A DNA stretch of 64,000 nucleotides from Megascapheus bottae (taxonomy: Eukaryota; Chordata; Mammalia; Rodentia; Geomyidae): the NCBI GenBank assembly GCA_024803745.1, contig JANJXV010000030.1:3243001-3307000 (forward strand), in the 5' to 3' direction. The notes under the pieces are model-generated. The model saw only the letters and a program-made list of their open reading frames with translations, ran no database searches and had not been told where the DNA came from. Numbering within the stretch: position 1 is the first letter of the stretch; every line of letters begins with the position of its first letter. Position numbers and translations under genes: made by a program. Shown here in pieces: positions 12,173-22,854 of the stretch.

Positions 12173-12174
<2 letters not shown>

Positions 12175-13504
12175 AATTTTTCTAGTCATTTTGCCTTTAC
12201 TGTGGTACCTGTTTGTGCAGATTAAGACCTGCATGCTTATGGTGCTTATTCATATATTTTAAGCATTTCAAATATAGAGATTCTAAAGAATAAGGGTAAC
12301 AGGTGCCTGGAGTGCAGGACCACACTTGTGAACCCACTGGAGAAAGAAACTCGTGTCATCTAATTAAATTGCTTGGCTTATGGATGACTATTTGGGAACG
12401 TTTTCACACCCTGAGAGCATCATGACATGATTTTATGCGCCAAACCCTCAGTGTATTTTTAGCAGCAGGTAAGTTTGTTTGGTGACAACTTTGGCACTAA
12501 ACAGTGGCTTTCTGTCATAAAGACTTCAGCATCATATTGTGTTTTAATAAGCAGAGGGCACACCTGCTCAGAGCTTCACAAGTCCAGGGGACAAAGCCAC
12601 TAATCCTTTGTGAGCTCAACCCTGCACCTGCTCTTTCCCTCAGAGTCTCCATGAGGAATCTTTATTTAACTCCCTCGTGGGCCTTCTGCTAGAGGGCTGT
12701 TGACCACAAGGCAGGCACATAACTGAGTGAGTATAGGGTTCATATTTTTTCCATCCTACTCTGCTGTGTCAAATGGAAACTCTCCTCTGATTTTGCACTG
12801 AGCTCATGAAAATGTTCTCAAAGCTATCCTGAAATGGTCTTGTAGTTATTTCTAAGTGATCAATCAAGTTCTGCAAAAAAATACTTAGTTCCACATAAAC
12901 TTCTCATATATGGATGTTATTTCCAGTCAGTCTAAGTCACGTGCTGGTGGTATTTTCGATAAAACATATGCTGAGGTGGGTTGAGCCTTGAATAATTTTC
13001 TCTCTCGTACCCAAACCGTGGTGCTATGAGAAAGGTCAGCGCTGAGCTAAAAACGGAAGGGGGGTGGGGGGGAAGAACCATGGCAGGCCAGCTGGGAAAA
13101 ACTCCCCAAGGGAAGCACAGAAGTGATATTCCTTTTGGGTATGTGTACTGAGGGTTTTCCAATCCCGATGGATATGTATTCTAATTTAAAATATCACAGG
13201 GAAGAAAAAAAAACATAGATGTTTCCATGGAGACGTCTTTCTCAGGGCCAGCTCTTCATCTTATTATCATATCTTATTTAAATATTTCCCCAGCACCAAT
13301 GCCAACTTCATCTCTCTCTTTGCCTCTTCTATCTGCAGTAGTCCTGGAAAGTGTAACATCTGGGCAGAGGTTTGCTTTAAATAACTAGGACTGTCTTGCG
13401 TGGCCGGGTCCACAAGTCACAGCCTGTGCCTGTGCCAACAGCTGAGCAACCAAACCAGCCCACCTGCAAAGGAATCCACTCTTCTTCTCTCTCCTTTCAT
13501 TGCC
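12173..13504. other. Intronic sequence, nothing recognised
   Basis: No SINE, microsatellite or convincing exon. Short frames at 12504-12692 and 12932-13162 lack domains. Confidence 0.45.
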
Positions 13505-13699
13505 TTTTTTTTGCCAGTCCTGGCTTCAACTAAGGGCCTGGGCACTGTCCCTAAACTTCTTTTGCTCAAAGTTAGCACTCTACCACTTGAGCCACAGCAC
13601 CATTTCTGGCTTTTTCTGTGTAAGTGGTACTAAGGAATTTAACCTGGGTCTTCATGCATGGTAGGCAAGCACTCTACCACTAAGCCAAACTCCCAACCC
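13505..13699 (-). mobile_element. IDL-Geo SINE
   Basis: T run, reverse Geo (GCCAGTCCTGGCTTCAACTA), and reverse ID-like head ending AAGCCAAACTCCCAACCCT. It is flanked by CATTGCCTTTT on the left and CACTGCCTTTT on the right, a 10/11 match consistent with a target duplication. Confidence 0.85.
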
Positions 13700-13770
13700 T
13701 CACTGCCTTTTTTCAATGTGACAAAACATCTGTGATGTACAGTGAGAGCTTGTAAGTGCTCAATTTTAAT

Positions 13771-13964
13771 TTTTTTTTGCCAGTCCTGGGCTTGAACTCA
13801 GGGCCTGAACACTATCCTTGGTCTTTCTCAAGGCTAGAGCTCTACCACTTGAGCCTCAGCACCACTTCCGGCTTTTTTTCTATGTATGTGGTACCAAGGA
13901 ATCGAACCCGGGTCTTTGTGCATGCTAGGCAAGCACTTTAACAACTAGGCCAAACTCCCGGCCC
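13771..13964 (-). mobile_element. IDL-Geo SINE
   Basis: T run, reverse Geo (GCCAGTCCTGGGCTTGAACT), and reverse ID-like head (GGAATCGAACCCGGGTCTTT). CTCAATTTTAA and CTCAGTTTTAAA at the edges are an imperfect target duplication. It lies only about 70 bases from the previous SINE, in the same orientation. Confidence 0.88.
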
Positions 13965-16314
13965 CTCAGTTTTAAATTTTAACTAAACCTTCAGAAGCCT
14001 AATTCGTTGAGACACATTACAGAGCCCCAGTACACACACTCTTGTTGCGATTTGTTTTAGAAAAGCACTTCATTACCTCTAGTTTCCAGATACACGTATC
14101 TTTAGTTTTTCAGTTATAGATGGAATTTTTTAAACTTTGAGTCTCTCAACCATAACTAGATCATCTCTATTTTTTGTTACAATTGGGGGAGGAGTTGCCA
14201 TGAAAGCTAATAAAACTAAAATTTCATGTCCCCTTCCAGGGGCTCCTGAGGGAAAGGCAAGAGATGGCATTTATAGTCATAATTTTTGCATTCATTTTCT
14301 TAAAGGGAAGACAGCAAAAGGATATAAGCTTCTACAAAGTCTGTATCTGCCCCTGACAGGAAGAGCTGGAAATACGAAGTTCATCGATTTTATTAAAGAG
14401 ATTTTTCTTTCAGACCCCATTTTTATAGTTGAAACAGATTCTTGAGGAGGCTGAGTATATGAATGCTCACTGCAGACAAACACCACGGGGAAGAGGATAG
14501 ACTGGATAGTTCAGAGACGCATCTCCTTCCTTCCATTCCATGACGTTATTGATACCTTCTGCAAGAAGCCAGTGACTGAAGCATAGAGATTGGATCCTTG
14601 AGCAACAAAGCTGCACCAGTCTCTCCCACTCCCAGGCTTGTCAGATCACTGGAAGGACTCTTGCTTCCTGTAGCAGGGAGATCCTGACTCTGTTCTGTTC
14701 TTAGCTCTATCCATGGCTTGTGTACACTGGTTCGCCCAGGCTAAGCCGGAGTGGAAAGCAGCCAGTTTCCTATGTCCATAGTCAGCATGGGGCTCTAAGC
14801 TGGTCCACTCCATCTTTCCAGTGGTTCAGACAGACAGCCCTATCCTAGTCTTTACACCTAAGCTAGAATGGGTAGTCCTGGGATCATGCCGCCAACAGGA
14901 AGGTATCCAGCCTCAAACAGCAGATTTGAAAGAGGGCATTGGGCATGGCAAAAGTGGGAGGACTGAGAAAGGCAGTGCCTCCTGGAGCTTATGGATAAAT
15001 ATGAATAGAAGGAGGAAACGTTATCACCACCAATGCACAGGATATGTGCCTGGGGAAACATCACAGTGCCCCCCCCCCAGCCATTCGTGGGCACAGCGGA
15101 TGTGTGTTTATAATTGCAAGAAGGGCCTTTGATCCTGTTAGGATCCGTGAAGTTGAGTCCTCCTGAGAAAAGAAGAATCAAAGCTGGATTGAATGTAGAG
15201 CTGGCGATGTATGCTGCTGGTGAGACATTTAACCTCTTCGTTTCCCAGGGTGAGGGGCCCTTTATGTCACGAACACGGTGCCAGCCAAGAAGTGAGTCTT
15301 GGGTCATGTGATTCACAGTTTGAGAGGGACCCTGAAAACACATCCAGGCACTGAACTTCAACATTCAACCTGCAATTATGCTTCTCCTTCTCCTTTTCCA
15401 GTTTATAAAAATCCTCATATGAGTTCTTTTTCTATCTGAGTAAGTCCACTTGTATTGATTTTGTACTTCGGCTATTTAATTTTTTTAACCATATTTAGCT
15501 CTTGTTTCAGAATCAGGATCCACACTGTTGATTTTTTTAGTGGTTCAACTTCATTCCTTTGTCTCTTTGTTTTTAATCCGATAGAGCCAGGCCTTGTGGC
15601 GATATGGAGCTCTAGTTTCTACTTCGTTTCAGGAAAGTCTTGTTTGCACAGATGGTGCCAGAATATACATTTTATTAGTATTGAGTGCCTGATTCTCACA
15701 ACTTCCTGTACTCATCTCCTTTCTTAACAGCATTTCTATCTAGTACATCAAACTTCACAAATTTCATCGATGCTTTCCGATTTCATCAAAATCTGCAGAT
15801 TCCCTCAGAGTCCAGAGTTTTGAAATCAAAATGGCTGTGTACACTCCTGATCCATCCTGTGTTGCATCAGAATCTACAGGCCAGGGCTCATGTGCGTGGT
15901 CTTCACAGTTATGAGATGCAGGAAAAGCTTCACTCCCTGCCAAAGCACTCATCCAGCTAGAGCAAGGACTGGCCTGGAAGGCAAGGATTCTGGTTTTAGA
16001 AGAATCTTGGAGATTGATGACAAGCTCTGCCATATTTTTTCTTGAAGGAGACGTCAGCACATGCAATGTCTCCTTACACTGCTACCTTGGAAATTCAATT
16101 TTCGCCAAGGACATAATGTGTCAACTATTGAATTTTGGACAGTGCCTCTTCATGGTTTTGGTTCTGTTGAACATAAATGACACATAAAAATTTACTCTCA
16201 ACCAATGGAAACAGTTTTCATCACACATTATTAGGAGAGAGGAAAGATAATGTGATTATTTAGGAACAAATTTTCAGGTCCATCTGGCTTGGGTCATCCC
16301 TACACTCTGCCCCT
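13965..16314. other. Intronic sequence, nothing firmly recognised
   Basis: Frames of 60-168 codons occur (for example 14858-15364 on the minus strand) but none has a domain, and they overlap frames on the other strand. 15215-15250 faintly resembles a MIR core (TTTAACCTCTTCGTTTCC), too weak to call. Confidence 0.4.
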
Positions 16315-16410
16315 TGTGAGCTAGCTGTGTGATCCTGGCCCAAACTCTGAATCTCTCTGTTCCTCTGATTTTTTATTATTTGACAGTTAAATGACTGACT
16401 GATCTCACAA
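16315..16410 (+). mobile_element. MIR relic
   Basis: CTAGCTGTGTGATCCTGGCC followed by a degraded AACTCTGAATCTCTCTGTTC segment is the MIR core and the 'conserved cytosine-rich' part that follows it. Ancient and diverged. Confidence 0.6.
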
Positions 16411-16734
16411 TATCGTCCTGGCTTCATACATGTACATGTGAAGAACAGCACATTCACATATGTGCACATACACATACAGGAAGGGCTTACCAAGACACCA
16501 TTTCCCAGAACAGACTTTGGGAGGACATATCCATTGGCCTAGCAAATATTTACTTGCTAAGTAAACTCTTTCCAGTGGTTACCGCTGGGCAAAGGGACGG
16601 GCAGCGAGGGCTGGTGGCCTAGTCTCTGCTTTATAAACGGAGGCGCTGTGGGAATGATCTGCTTTCTCCTGGCATGTCTGCTTGCCAAGGCCCAGGACTA
16701 GAAGAACCCACACGTCTACATTTACAACAAGCTC

Positions 16735-16880
16735 CGGACCTGGGATAAGTCATAACTTCCTGGTGCTTTGATTTCTTCCACTCCAAGCAGAAGCCATGAT
16801 AGTGTGCACCTCATGTGGTTTACAAGGAGTCGATGAGTTAATAGATGAAGACTGTCTAGAGAAGGGTCTGGCTCCTACCA
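16735..16880 (+). mobile_element. MIR relic
   Basis: ATAAGTCATAACTTCCTGGT (MIR core), then ATGAGTTAATAGATGAAGAC and AGAGAAGGGTCTGGCTCC, match the later MIR part in the right order and spacing. Confidence is moderate because of divergence. Confidence 0.6.
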
Positions 16881-17080
16881 GAACGTGTAATGTGAGTGTG
16901 GTGGTGTGTGCACTGGAATTTATCTTGATCATCAAGGTTTTTGGCCTCATACTGCTGAGGGAAACCACAGTTTTCCTTGGTTAATTTGCTTTTCCAAGAA
17001 ACAAAAAAGTGGAAATCACTAACAAAACCCTACGCATCAAATACCAATCATGTAAGCATTTTATCTATTAGGAAGATCTG

Positions 17081-17082
<2 letters not shown>

Positions 17083-17121
<39 letters not shown>

Positions 17122-17140
17122 CGCGCGTGTGCATGCGCAC
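17083..17140. repeat. (TG)n-(CG)n tract on a SINE tail
   Basis: About 15 TG units pass into pure CG alternation (17113-17127) and back to TG/CA. It adjoins the tail end of the minus-strand SINE starting at about 17141. Alternating purine-pyrimidine throughout, so Z-DNA prone. Confidence 0.9.
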
Positions 17141-17328
17141 GCACTGGTTCTGGGACACTGTCCTTGAGCTTCTTTTGTTCAAGGCTAACGTTTTATCACT
17201 TGAGCCCCATCTCCACTTCTGGCTTTTTTGGTAGTTAATTGGAGATAAGACCTCATGGATTTTCCTGCATGGGCTGGCTTCAAAGTGTAATCCTCTCATC
17301 TCAGCCTCCTGAGCAGCTAGGATGCTAT
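17141..17328 (-). mobile_element. B1/7SL-headed Geo SINE
   Basis: Reverse Geo (CACTGTCCTTGAGCTTCTTT), the middle (GTAGTTAATTGGAGATAAGA), and reverse 7SL-like head (CTCAGCCTCCTGAGCAGCTA). The head's 5' end is truncated. Confidence 0.8.
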
Positions 17329-17616
17329 GTTTTAATCACAAGGATTCTAAAACAGATTTGGAAACTGAAGTACAAAAAGGGGAGGGAGAGACACCTTTTT
17401 CGCTATCCTTAAGAGCTTTTCAACCTCACAGTAAAAGGGAAAACCCATGCATCTGCTCGGGATAAGATGAAGCAAATATGAAATCAGAGGTGGCACAGAG
17501 ACGGCCCTCGTGACCCCTCGGGGACCTCAGCCATGAGGACGTGCTGGGGGGGGGGGTAGAGAGGAGAAAATGATTTGGAAAGCACCTGCTGGGCTCCTCT
17601 CAAAAGCTTTGCTATG
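17329..17616. other. Intronic sequence with a G run
   Basis: Single-copy-looking DNA including a run of about 11 G near 17546. No gene seen. Confidence 0.4.
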
Positions 17617-17788
17617 GGCTGGAAGCATGGCCTAGTGGTAGAGTACTTGCCTAGCGTGCACAAAGCCCTGGGTTCAATTCCTTGATACACAGAAAAAAGC
17701 TGGAAGTGGTGCTATGGCTCATGTGGTGGGATGAGAAAGCTCAAGGACAGTGCTCAGACCCTGAATTGAAGCCCCTGGACTGGGACAA
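17617..17788 (+). mobile_element. IDL-Geo SINE with shortened Geo
   Basis: ID-like head (GGCTGGAAGCATGGCCTAGT, GGGTTCAATTCC), linker, and a Geo half with an internal deletion after GGCTCATGTGGTGGGATGAG. Flanked by a 14-bp target duplication with one mismatch (AAAGCTTTGCTATG at 17603-17616 and AAAGATTTGCTATG at 17789-17802). Confidence 0.88.
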
Positions 17789-17802
17789 AAAGATTTGCTA
17801 TG

Positions 17803-18354
17803 CTTTCACTGCATCCATGTATCCAGGGATGGTGTATTTGTCTTGAATTTTCTGTCATGGAAGTTGAGCATCCATCATGGAGCTTTCCTAACTCACCTCC
17901 TGTCTCCACCCACCTGCAAGATGAAGACTAATTTGTCTCCCAGACGAGGGGCCCGGGCTACAGGTGTGTGAATGTCACCTGTGTGGGATGGAGGATAAAA
18001 TCAGGGCAGCAAGGAGCAATTATAAAGCCAGATGGTGGTAAGCCACGTATGCTTTCCCGGTGGTGGAGGGGCTCTCACCAGACATGCGGAAAGAGCCCAG
18101 GCTGGCCCAAGAGCCTCCTTTTCTCTACAATAGCCCCCACCCTGTCCCACAGCAGCCCACTTCCTCCTGACTTGGTCCAGACATGCCACTGACTCCATAG
18201 ACTCCAGGAGCACTGTCTCCTCCTGGTCTCTCACTTCCAGCCAAGTTCCCACTGGTCTCTCAGCATCGCTGCAGCTGCCTTAGGGGCCGTCCAGCCCCTG
18301 CCCCACTCCCTCCAAATGCTGTTATGGCATTCATTTCTGTTCCCTGAGCCTCAT
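17803..18354. other. Intronic sequence, nothing recognised
   Basis: GC-balanced DNA with overlapping 74-83 codon frames on both strands at 17968-18252. No domain and no repeat. Confidence 0.4.
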
Positions 18355-18466
18355 CTGGGGATGTAGTGGGTGTGGTAGTAGAATGCCCGCACATACGAGG
18401 CTGTGAGTTCAAACCCCTGTCGGCACCCAAAATAACTACATCTTCGGATTATCAAAAAAAAAAAAA
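18355..18466 (+). mobile_element. Monomeric tRNA-type (ID-like) SINE, probable
   Basis: TGTGGTAGTAGAATGCCCGC resembles an A-box region and GAGTTCAAACCCCTG a B-box region, at tRNA-like spacing. A pure A tail follows at 18454-18466. It lacks both the linker and Geo. Confidence 0.45.
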
Positions 18467-18590
18467 CATGAATTGAGAAGATTCAGGAGAAGAAAATTCA
18501 GGTGTACATTTTCCCTTTTCTAGCAGAAGAGAACAGCTCTGGGAATATAAGGGGACTGCGAGCAAAGGGGTCTTTAACAAGCCCTGCTCA

Positions 18591-18769
18591 GCCAGGCGCC
18601 CATCGCTCACACCTGTTATCCGAGCTACTCAGGAAGCTGAGATCTGAAGATCGTGGTTCAAAGTCAGCCTAAGTCTGTGAGACTCTTATCTTCAGTAAAC
18701 CACTGAGAGGAAGCTGGAAGTGGCACTGTGGCTGAAGTGGCAGAGAGCTAGCCTCGAGTAAAAGAAGCA
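18591..18769 (+). mobile_element. B1/7SL-headed Geo SINE, 3' truncated
   Basis: Head GCCAGGCGCCCATCGCTCAC, 7SL-like GAGCTACTCAGGAAGCTGAG, then the Geo start (GCTGGAAGTGGCACTGTGGC) up to GCTAGCCTCGAGTAAAAG. The distal Geo half and B-box-like end are missing. Confidence 0.8.
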
Positions 18770-19240
18770 GTCCATTTGTATAACTACTTAAAGATAATAA
18801 TACTGTTGGTTTTCCTGATTTGTGGTAGCTAGCACTGGCCCATAAATCTATAAGTAAACACATTGGGCAGTATGCAAGTTGTTACAAAAGTATTAACTGA
18901 AATATAGGAGACTGTAGGAAGGACATATGTAGTATAATTCCTTAGATAGACAAAGCCAAAGCCCAGCAAAATAAACACCAGAATACAGGTATTTGCAAGA
19001 CACAGGATGGGGCCAAAGGGAGAGAGGTAGAAAAATGAAGAAGAAAAGAGCAGCCAAGAATTAATTGTATACACTACAAAATTTTTAAAAAATTACAGAA
19101 AGGGTAGAAGAAGGGGTGAGAATGTTAAAAGGGGAGACACTGATGAAGATGCTGTATTCATAAACTGCTTTGTAAAATGGCAACCCCTTTGTAAAACTAT
19201 TTAAGGATAATCTTAATTTTTTTAATTAAAAAACAAGATA
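18770..19240 (+). mobile_element. Probable L1 3'-end-like fragment(s)
   Basis: Two copies of an ending of the form CCCTTTGTA-AACTA-TTAAGGATAAT occur, at 18770-18800 and 19182-19214. Between them is A-rich, G-rich-patch DNA like rodent L1 3' UTRs. No ORF2 coding remains here. The family assignment is inference from similarity to other 3'-end motifs in this window. Confidence 0.35.
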
Positions 19241-20438
19241 ATACACCCTTTTGTCCAAGGCTACTAGTGTAAGCAGGACCGAATGGAAACCTTTCCAAAG
19301 CTACATTTTTGTTGTCAGATTGAATAAGACCTCAGGAAAGGCGGCGTCCAGACAGGCAGGACAGCTTTCTCCTTTTCAAATGGAAACTGTTTTCTCCAGT
19401 TTTGGCTTTGGGGAAGGTTTTGTTCCCCCACTAAAGCAGCTGCGCCATATTAGGTAAGGTCCTGCGTCCTTGCTGCTGCAGATGAATAAGCAAGAACTGA
19501 GTTCACGAGTTTGATCCTCCTTAAAGACCGGTTTGAAGGGATTGCTTTGATTTTCTCTCCCCTCCGCATGACTGGGCTGAAAAGAGGGGCCAGGTCCCCC
19601 CCTGCAGCCCAGCTAGGCCTGTCTCCCCCTCCTCCCCCTCCCCTCCCCCCCGCCTTTTTTTTTTTTTTTTTTTTCTGGCCCAGATACTTTTGTGAGGCTA
19701 CTTCCCCCTCTGGTGGCCAGACGTGGCATTTCCACCCCCAGAACCATGATCACCTGGAGAAAGGACAGTTCAACTGTTGAATTCTGCCAGCAGTTATGAC
19801 ACAAAACAGACCCTTTTCAAAGACAGATTCCTCCCCCACCCCTAGAAAATAAAATAAAATTCCTGTACATCGTGTACACAAGATTCCAAATAAGGAAGAA
19901 GCTCTAGGTAGCTGGTCTTTTAGAATATCTCGGTCACCAACTACAAAAAAAAAATGGGGCGGGGGTGGGGAGAAGAAGATGGGAGATTCCCAGTTAAAAG
20001 AAAAAGAATCGTTACTAGAGATAGAATGCATTTAGACTTCTAGTGGGGGAAAGCGATTTATGCTTTGTATCAAAAGTTTCAAATTGAGTGCCTTGGGTTC
20101 TTTCCCAGAATATTTTCTGCCAGAATGGCTTAGAGGAAATAAAACAGTTTTGTCTCCTTAGAATTCTTCCTCCCCAGAGCACCTCCCTTCCTTTCAGTCT
20201 TCAAAGCTAAACTAAACCCAGTCCCTCTAATTTGCACAATGGATCTTTTCTAATTTTGTGATTTATTTAAGCAGTCCTCTGTATGTTTTACAGATTTATA
20301 ATCACATAAAACTTTTATTCCATAATTAAGAGGATGCAAACAAATTTCTCCTAACTACTCTTCAATTTCTCTTATTTTCTGTATGTTCAAGTTATTTGCA
20401 TTTTCGAGTTTTTTAATGGTATACATTCCTCCTCGCCA

Positions 20439-20440
<2 letters not shown>
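19241..20440. other. Intronic sequence, nothing recognised
   Basis: Contains a T run of about 20 at 19657-19676 preceded by C-rich DNA, and AT-rich sequence from 20230. No exon or SINE called. Frames such as 19511-19780 cross the homopolymers. Confidence 0.4.

Positions 20441-20482
<42 letters not shown>
20441..20482. repeat. (CA)n microsatellite
   Basis: About 21 pure AC units ending ACATGCAAGC. It precedes a minus-strand ID-like monomer and may have grown from its tail. Confidence 0.95.
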
Positions 20483-20485
<3 letters not shown>

Positions 20486-20486
20486 C

Positions 20487-20560
20487 AAGCAATACTGTGG
20501 ACTGAAACTAGGGCTGCAAACATGGTAAACAAGCATTCTACTACTGAGCAACCTCTCTTC
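20487..20560 (-). mobile_element. Monomeric ID-like SINE, degraded
   Basis: GGGCTGCAAACATGGTAAAC then AAGCATTCTACTACTGAGCA is the reverse of an ID-type A-box region (compare GCAAGCACTCTACCACTGAG). No Geo half. Confidence 0.55.
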
Positions 20561-20956
20561 CCTATCCTCTTAAATATTAATTTTAAAAATGTTCAAATGT
20601 CTGCTGCTCTGGTGTTCAAACTGGACTGTACAGTGTGTAAAATACATGTACAGGCATAAAACTGTGACTGTGTCCACAAGGATGTCTGTATGTAAAGCAG
20701 GAGTTCAATGAAGCCATTATATGTAGCAAACATTTAATTCTAACTTGGTTCTGTATTTATTCCATTTATTCCAGAATCGAAGATTTCCTAGTAAGTGGCT
20801 AGACAGAGTGCAGCCGCAAAATCACCGAGTTTTCTCCCTCAGTCACACATCGACTCTGGCATTGTAAACTTTAGTAGATTGGTTGTATAATTTCAAAGTA
20901 GTGGTGAAGCAAAAAAAAGATCAAGTGATGAAAATAGATGATCTTGAGGAGCTTAT

Positions 20957-21563
20957 TGCGTGTGTGTGTGTGTGTCTGTGTTTGTGTCTGTGTCTGCGTA
21001 TGAATGCATTGTATGGTGTGTGTGTGTGTCGGTATGTGTCTATGTGTGTCTGTGTCTGTGTATGAATGCGTTGTATGGTGTGTGTGTGTGTGTGTGTCTG
21101 TGTCTGTGTCTGCGTATGAATGCATTGTATGGTGTGTGTGTGTGTGTGTGTGTCTGTGTTTGTGTCTGTGTCTGCGTATGAATGCATTGTATGGTGTGTG
21201 TGTGTGTGTGTGTGTGTCTGTGTTTGTGTCTGTGTCTGCGTATGAATGCATTGTATGGTGTGTGTGTGCGTGCGTGTGTGTGTGTGTCAGTATGTGTCTA
21301 TGTGTGTCTGTGTCTGTGTATGAATGCGTTGTACAGTGTGTGTGTGTGTGTGTGAATGCATTGTACAGTGTGTGTGTGTCTATGTGTGTCTGTGTCTGTG
21401 TATGAATGTGTTGTACGGTGTGTGTGTGTGTGTGTGTGTGTGTCAGTATGTGTCTATGTGTGTCTGTGTGTATGAATGCATTCTACAGTGTGTGTGTGTG
21501 AATGCATTGTACAGTGTGTGTGTGTCTGTGTGTGTCTGTGTCTGTGTATGAATGCGTTGTACG

Positions 21564-21594
<31 letters not shown>

Positions 21595-21680
21595 ACTGCA
21601 TTGTACGGTGTGTGTATGCAGGCATGCTGGTATGTAAGTGCTGTGGCATGTGTGTGTACATGCATGGGTGTGTGTACACA
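20957..21680. repeat. TG-rich minisatellite with a conserved 17-base core
   Basis: A core of the form GAATGCRTTGTAYRGTG recurs 12 times, starting near 21002, 21064, 21118, 21180, 21244, 21322, 21354, 21404, 21474, 21500, 21550 and 21594. The cores are separated by variable (TG)n/TCTGTG runs, giving units of 26-78 bases. The first five cores carry TATGGTG; the later ones carry TACAGTG or TACGGTG. Cys/Val-rich and His/Thr-rich frames on the two strands are artefacts. Confidence 0.95.
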
Positions 21681-21741
21681 GATGTAACAAACCCCCACAG
21701 AAGACTAGGGTCTACCTCCAAGGAGCCCACAAAACTGCTCA

Positions 21742-22001
21742 GTCACCAGAGGCTTGCAGCTCACACCTGTCATTCCAGCTACTCAGGGGGCTGAGATCTG
21801 AGGATCACAGCATGAAGATGGCTGGGGCAGGAGAGTCCATAAGACTCTTTATCTCCAAGTAACCATCAAAAATATCAGAAGTGGAGCTGGGGTTCAAGTT
21901 GTAGAGCACTAGCCTTGAGCAAAAAATAATAATAATAAATAAATAAATAAATAAAGCTCAGGGTCACAGCACCCAGGCCCCGAACTTGAACCCCAGGACT
22001 G
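21742..22001 (+). mobile_element. B1/7SL-headed Geo SINE with internal (AAAT)n
   Basis: Head CCAGAGGCTTGCAGCTCACA, 7SL-like CAGCTACTCAGGGGGCTGAG, then Geo. After GCACTAGCCTTGAGCAAAAA an AATAATAATAAATAAATAAA tract is inserted, followed by the rest of Geo ending TTGAACCCCAGGACTG. The microsatellite is thus inside the element. Confidence 0.85.
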
Positions 22002-22759
22002 AACAAAGAATGCTCACATGCCCACTGGCAGGTCCGTGGTCAGTGTTGTCCCTCCTGTCTGAGCTCTGGAGCCCTGACCACCCACCCCCTGATGGGAAAG
22101 GAATTTACTTTGGACCTCAGAAAAGAACCAGTCCCCTAACCCTTCTGTTCCTCTTCACCCAACATCCTTTGCAAACCAGCCCAGCCAAAGAGAAAGACAT
22201 TTAGCTATCACACCCAGGAATGTTTCGCAGTGAACAAAACACTGGGAAACTAAAACTCTTCAGAGAGTCTAGAAGAAATGACCACATCCCAAGGAACTAG
22301 CCCATGAGGCCTTCCGTCCTCGTGGAGACAGTGCAGGTCAGCTGGCCGACATGTGCTTTCTCTGATGCTTCAACTGGAGTTTGCTCATTCCTGTGAGGCC
22401 TCCGACAGGCAGAGGTCCCAGCCCTGAAACACAGTGGATGCAGTCCACTTATGGAGTAGCATGAGGATATCACCACAATGGATAATTGTCGTAGTATTCC
22501 TACGTCCTGAAGGACGTTAAAGGCACTGTCTTGTTAACTATCAGCATTGCGTGGGATCTATTTAGAAGTGTGGGGAAAGATGCCATTTTTCAAGCTACCA
22601 GCTGGTAGCACTGTTTCCAACCACTTCAGCTCTCCTTGCCCTGCAAAAGAAGCAGATGTCACCTAATGCACAGGCCTGCTTAGAGAGCCTGCCTGCCCCT
22701 GGTGTCTCTAAATGTCTGTGGTGAAAAGAAAATAACCAACAAAAGGCATCCATGTCCCT

Positions 22760-22763
<4 letters not shown>
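22002..22763. other. Intron end upstream of the CHRM3 coding exon
   Basis: Single-copy-looking DNA without SINEs. A good branch-point match, CCCTAAC at 22756-22762, lies just before the CT tract; its likely branch adenosine is 22761 or 22760. Confidence 0.55.
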
Positions 22764-22828
<65 letters not shown>

Positions 22829-22835
22829 TCTGCAG
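22764..22835 (+). promoter_or_regulatory. CHRM3 coding-exon 3' splice site with CT repeat as polypyrimidine tract
   Basis: Pure CT dinucleotide for 62 bases (22764-22825) is followed by GTTTCTGCAG, the acceptor AG being 22834-22835. No AG occurs between the candidate branch point (CTAAC, 22758-22762) and the acceptor, so the AG exclusion zone is intact over about 74 bases, longer than the usual 18-40. The exon begins at 22836. CT repeats are known binding sites for polypyrimidine tract-binding proteins; any effect here is inference. Confidence 0.8.
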
Positions 22836-22854
22836 ACTATGTCACAGGGTCACA
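22836..22854 (+). other. CHRM3 5' leader within the coding exon
   Basis: Nineteen bases between the acceptor and the ATG. The initiation context is CACAATGA, with A at -3, which is favourable. There is no ATG in the leader in any frame. In other mammals the remaining 5' UTR comes from distant noncoding exons, which are not visible in this window. Confidence 0.75.

Noticed and set aside
14858..15364. 168-codon minus-strand frame
   Set aside because: No domain, overlapping frames on the other strand, no splice context.
20957..21680. CRISPR-like regular array
   Set aside because: Short cores with variable TG spacers in mammalian DNA; spacers are not unique sequences. It is a minisatellite.
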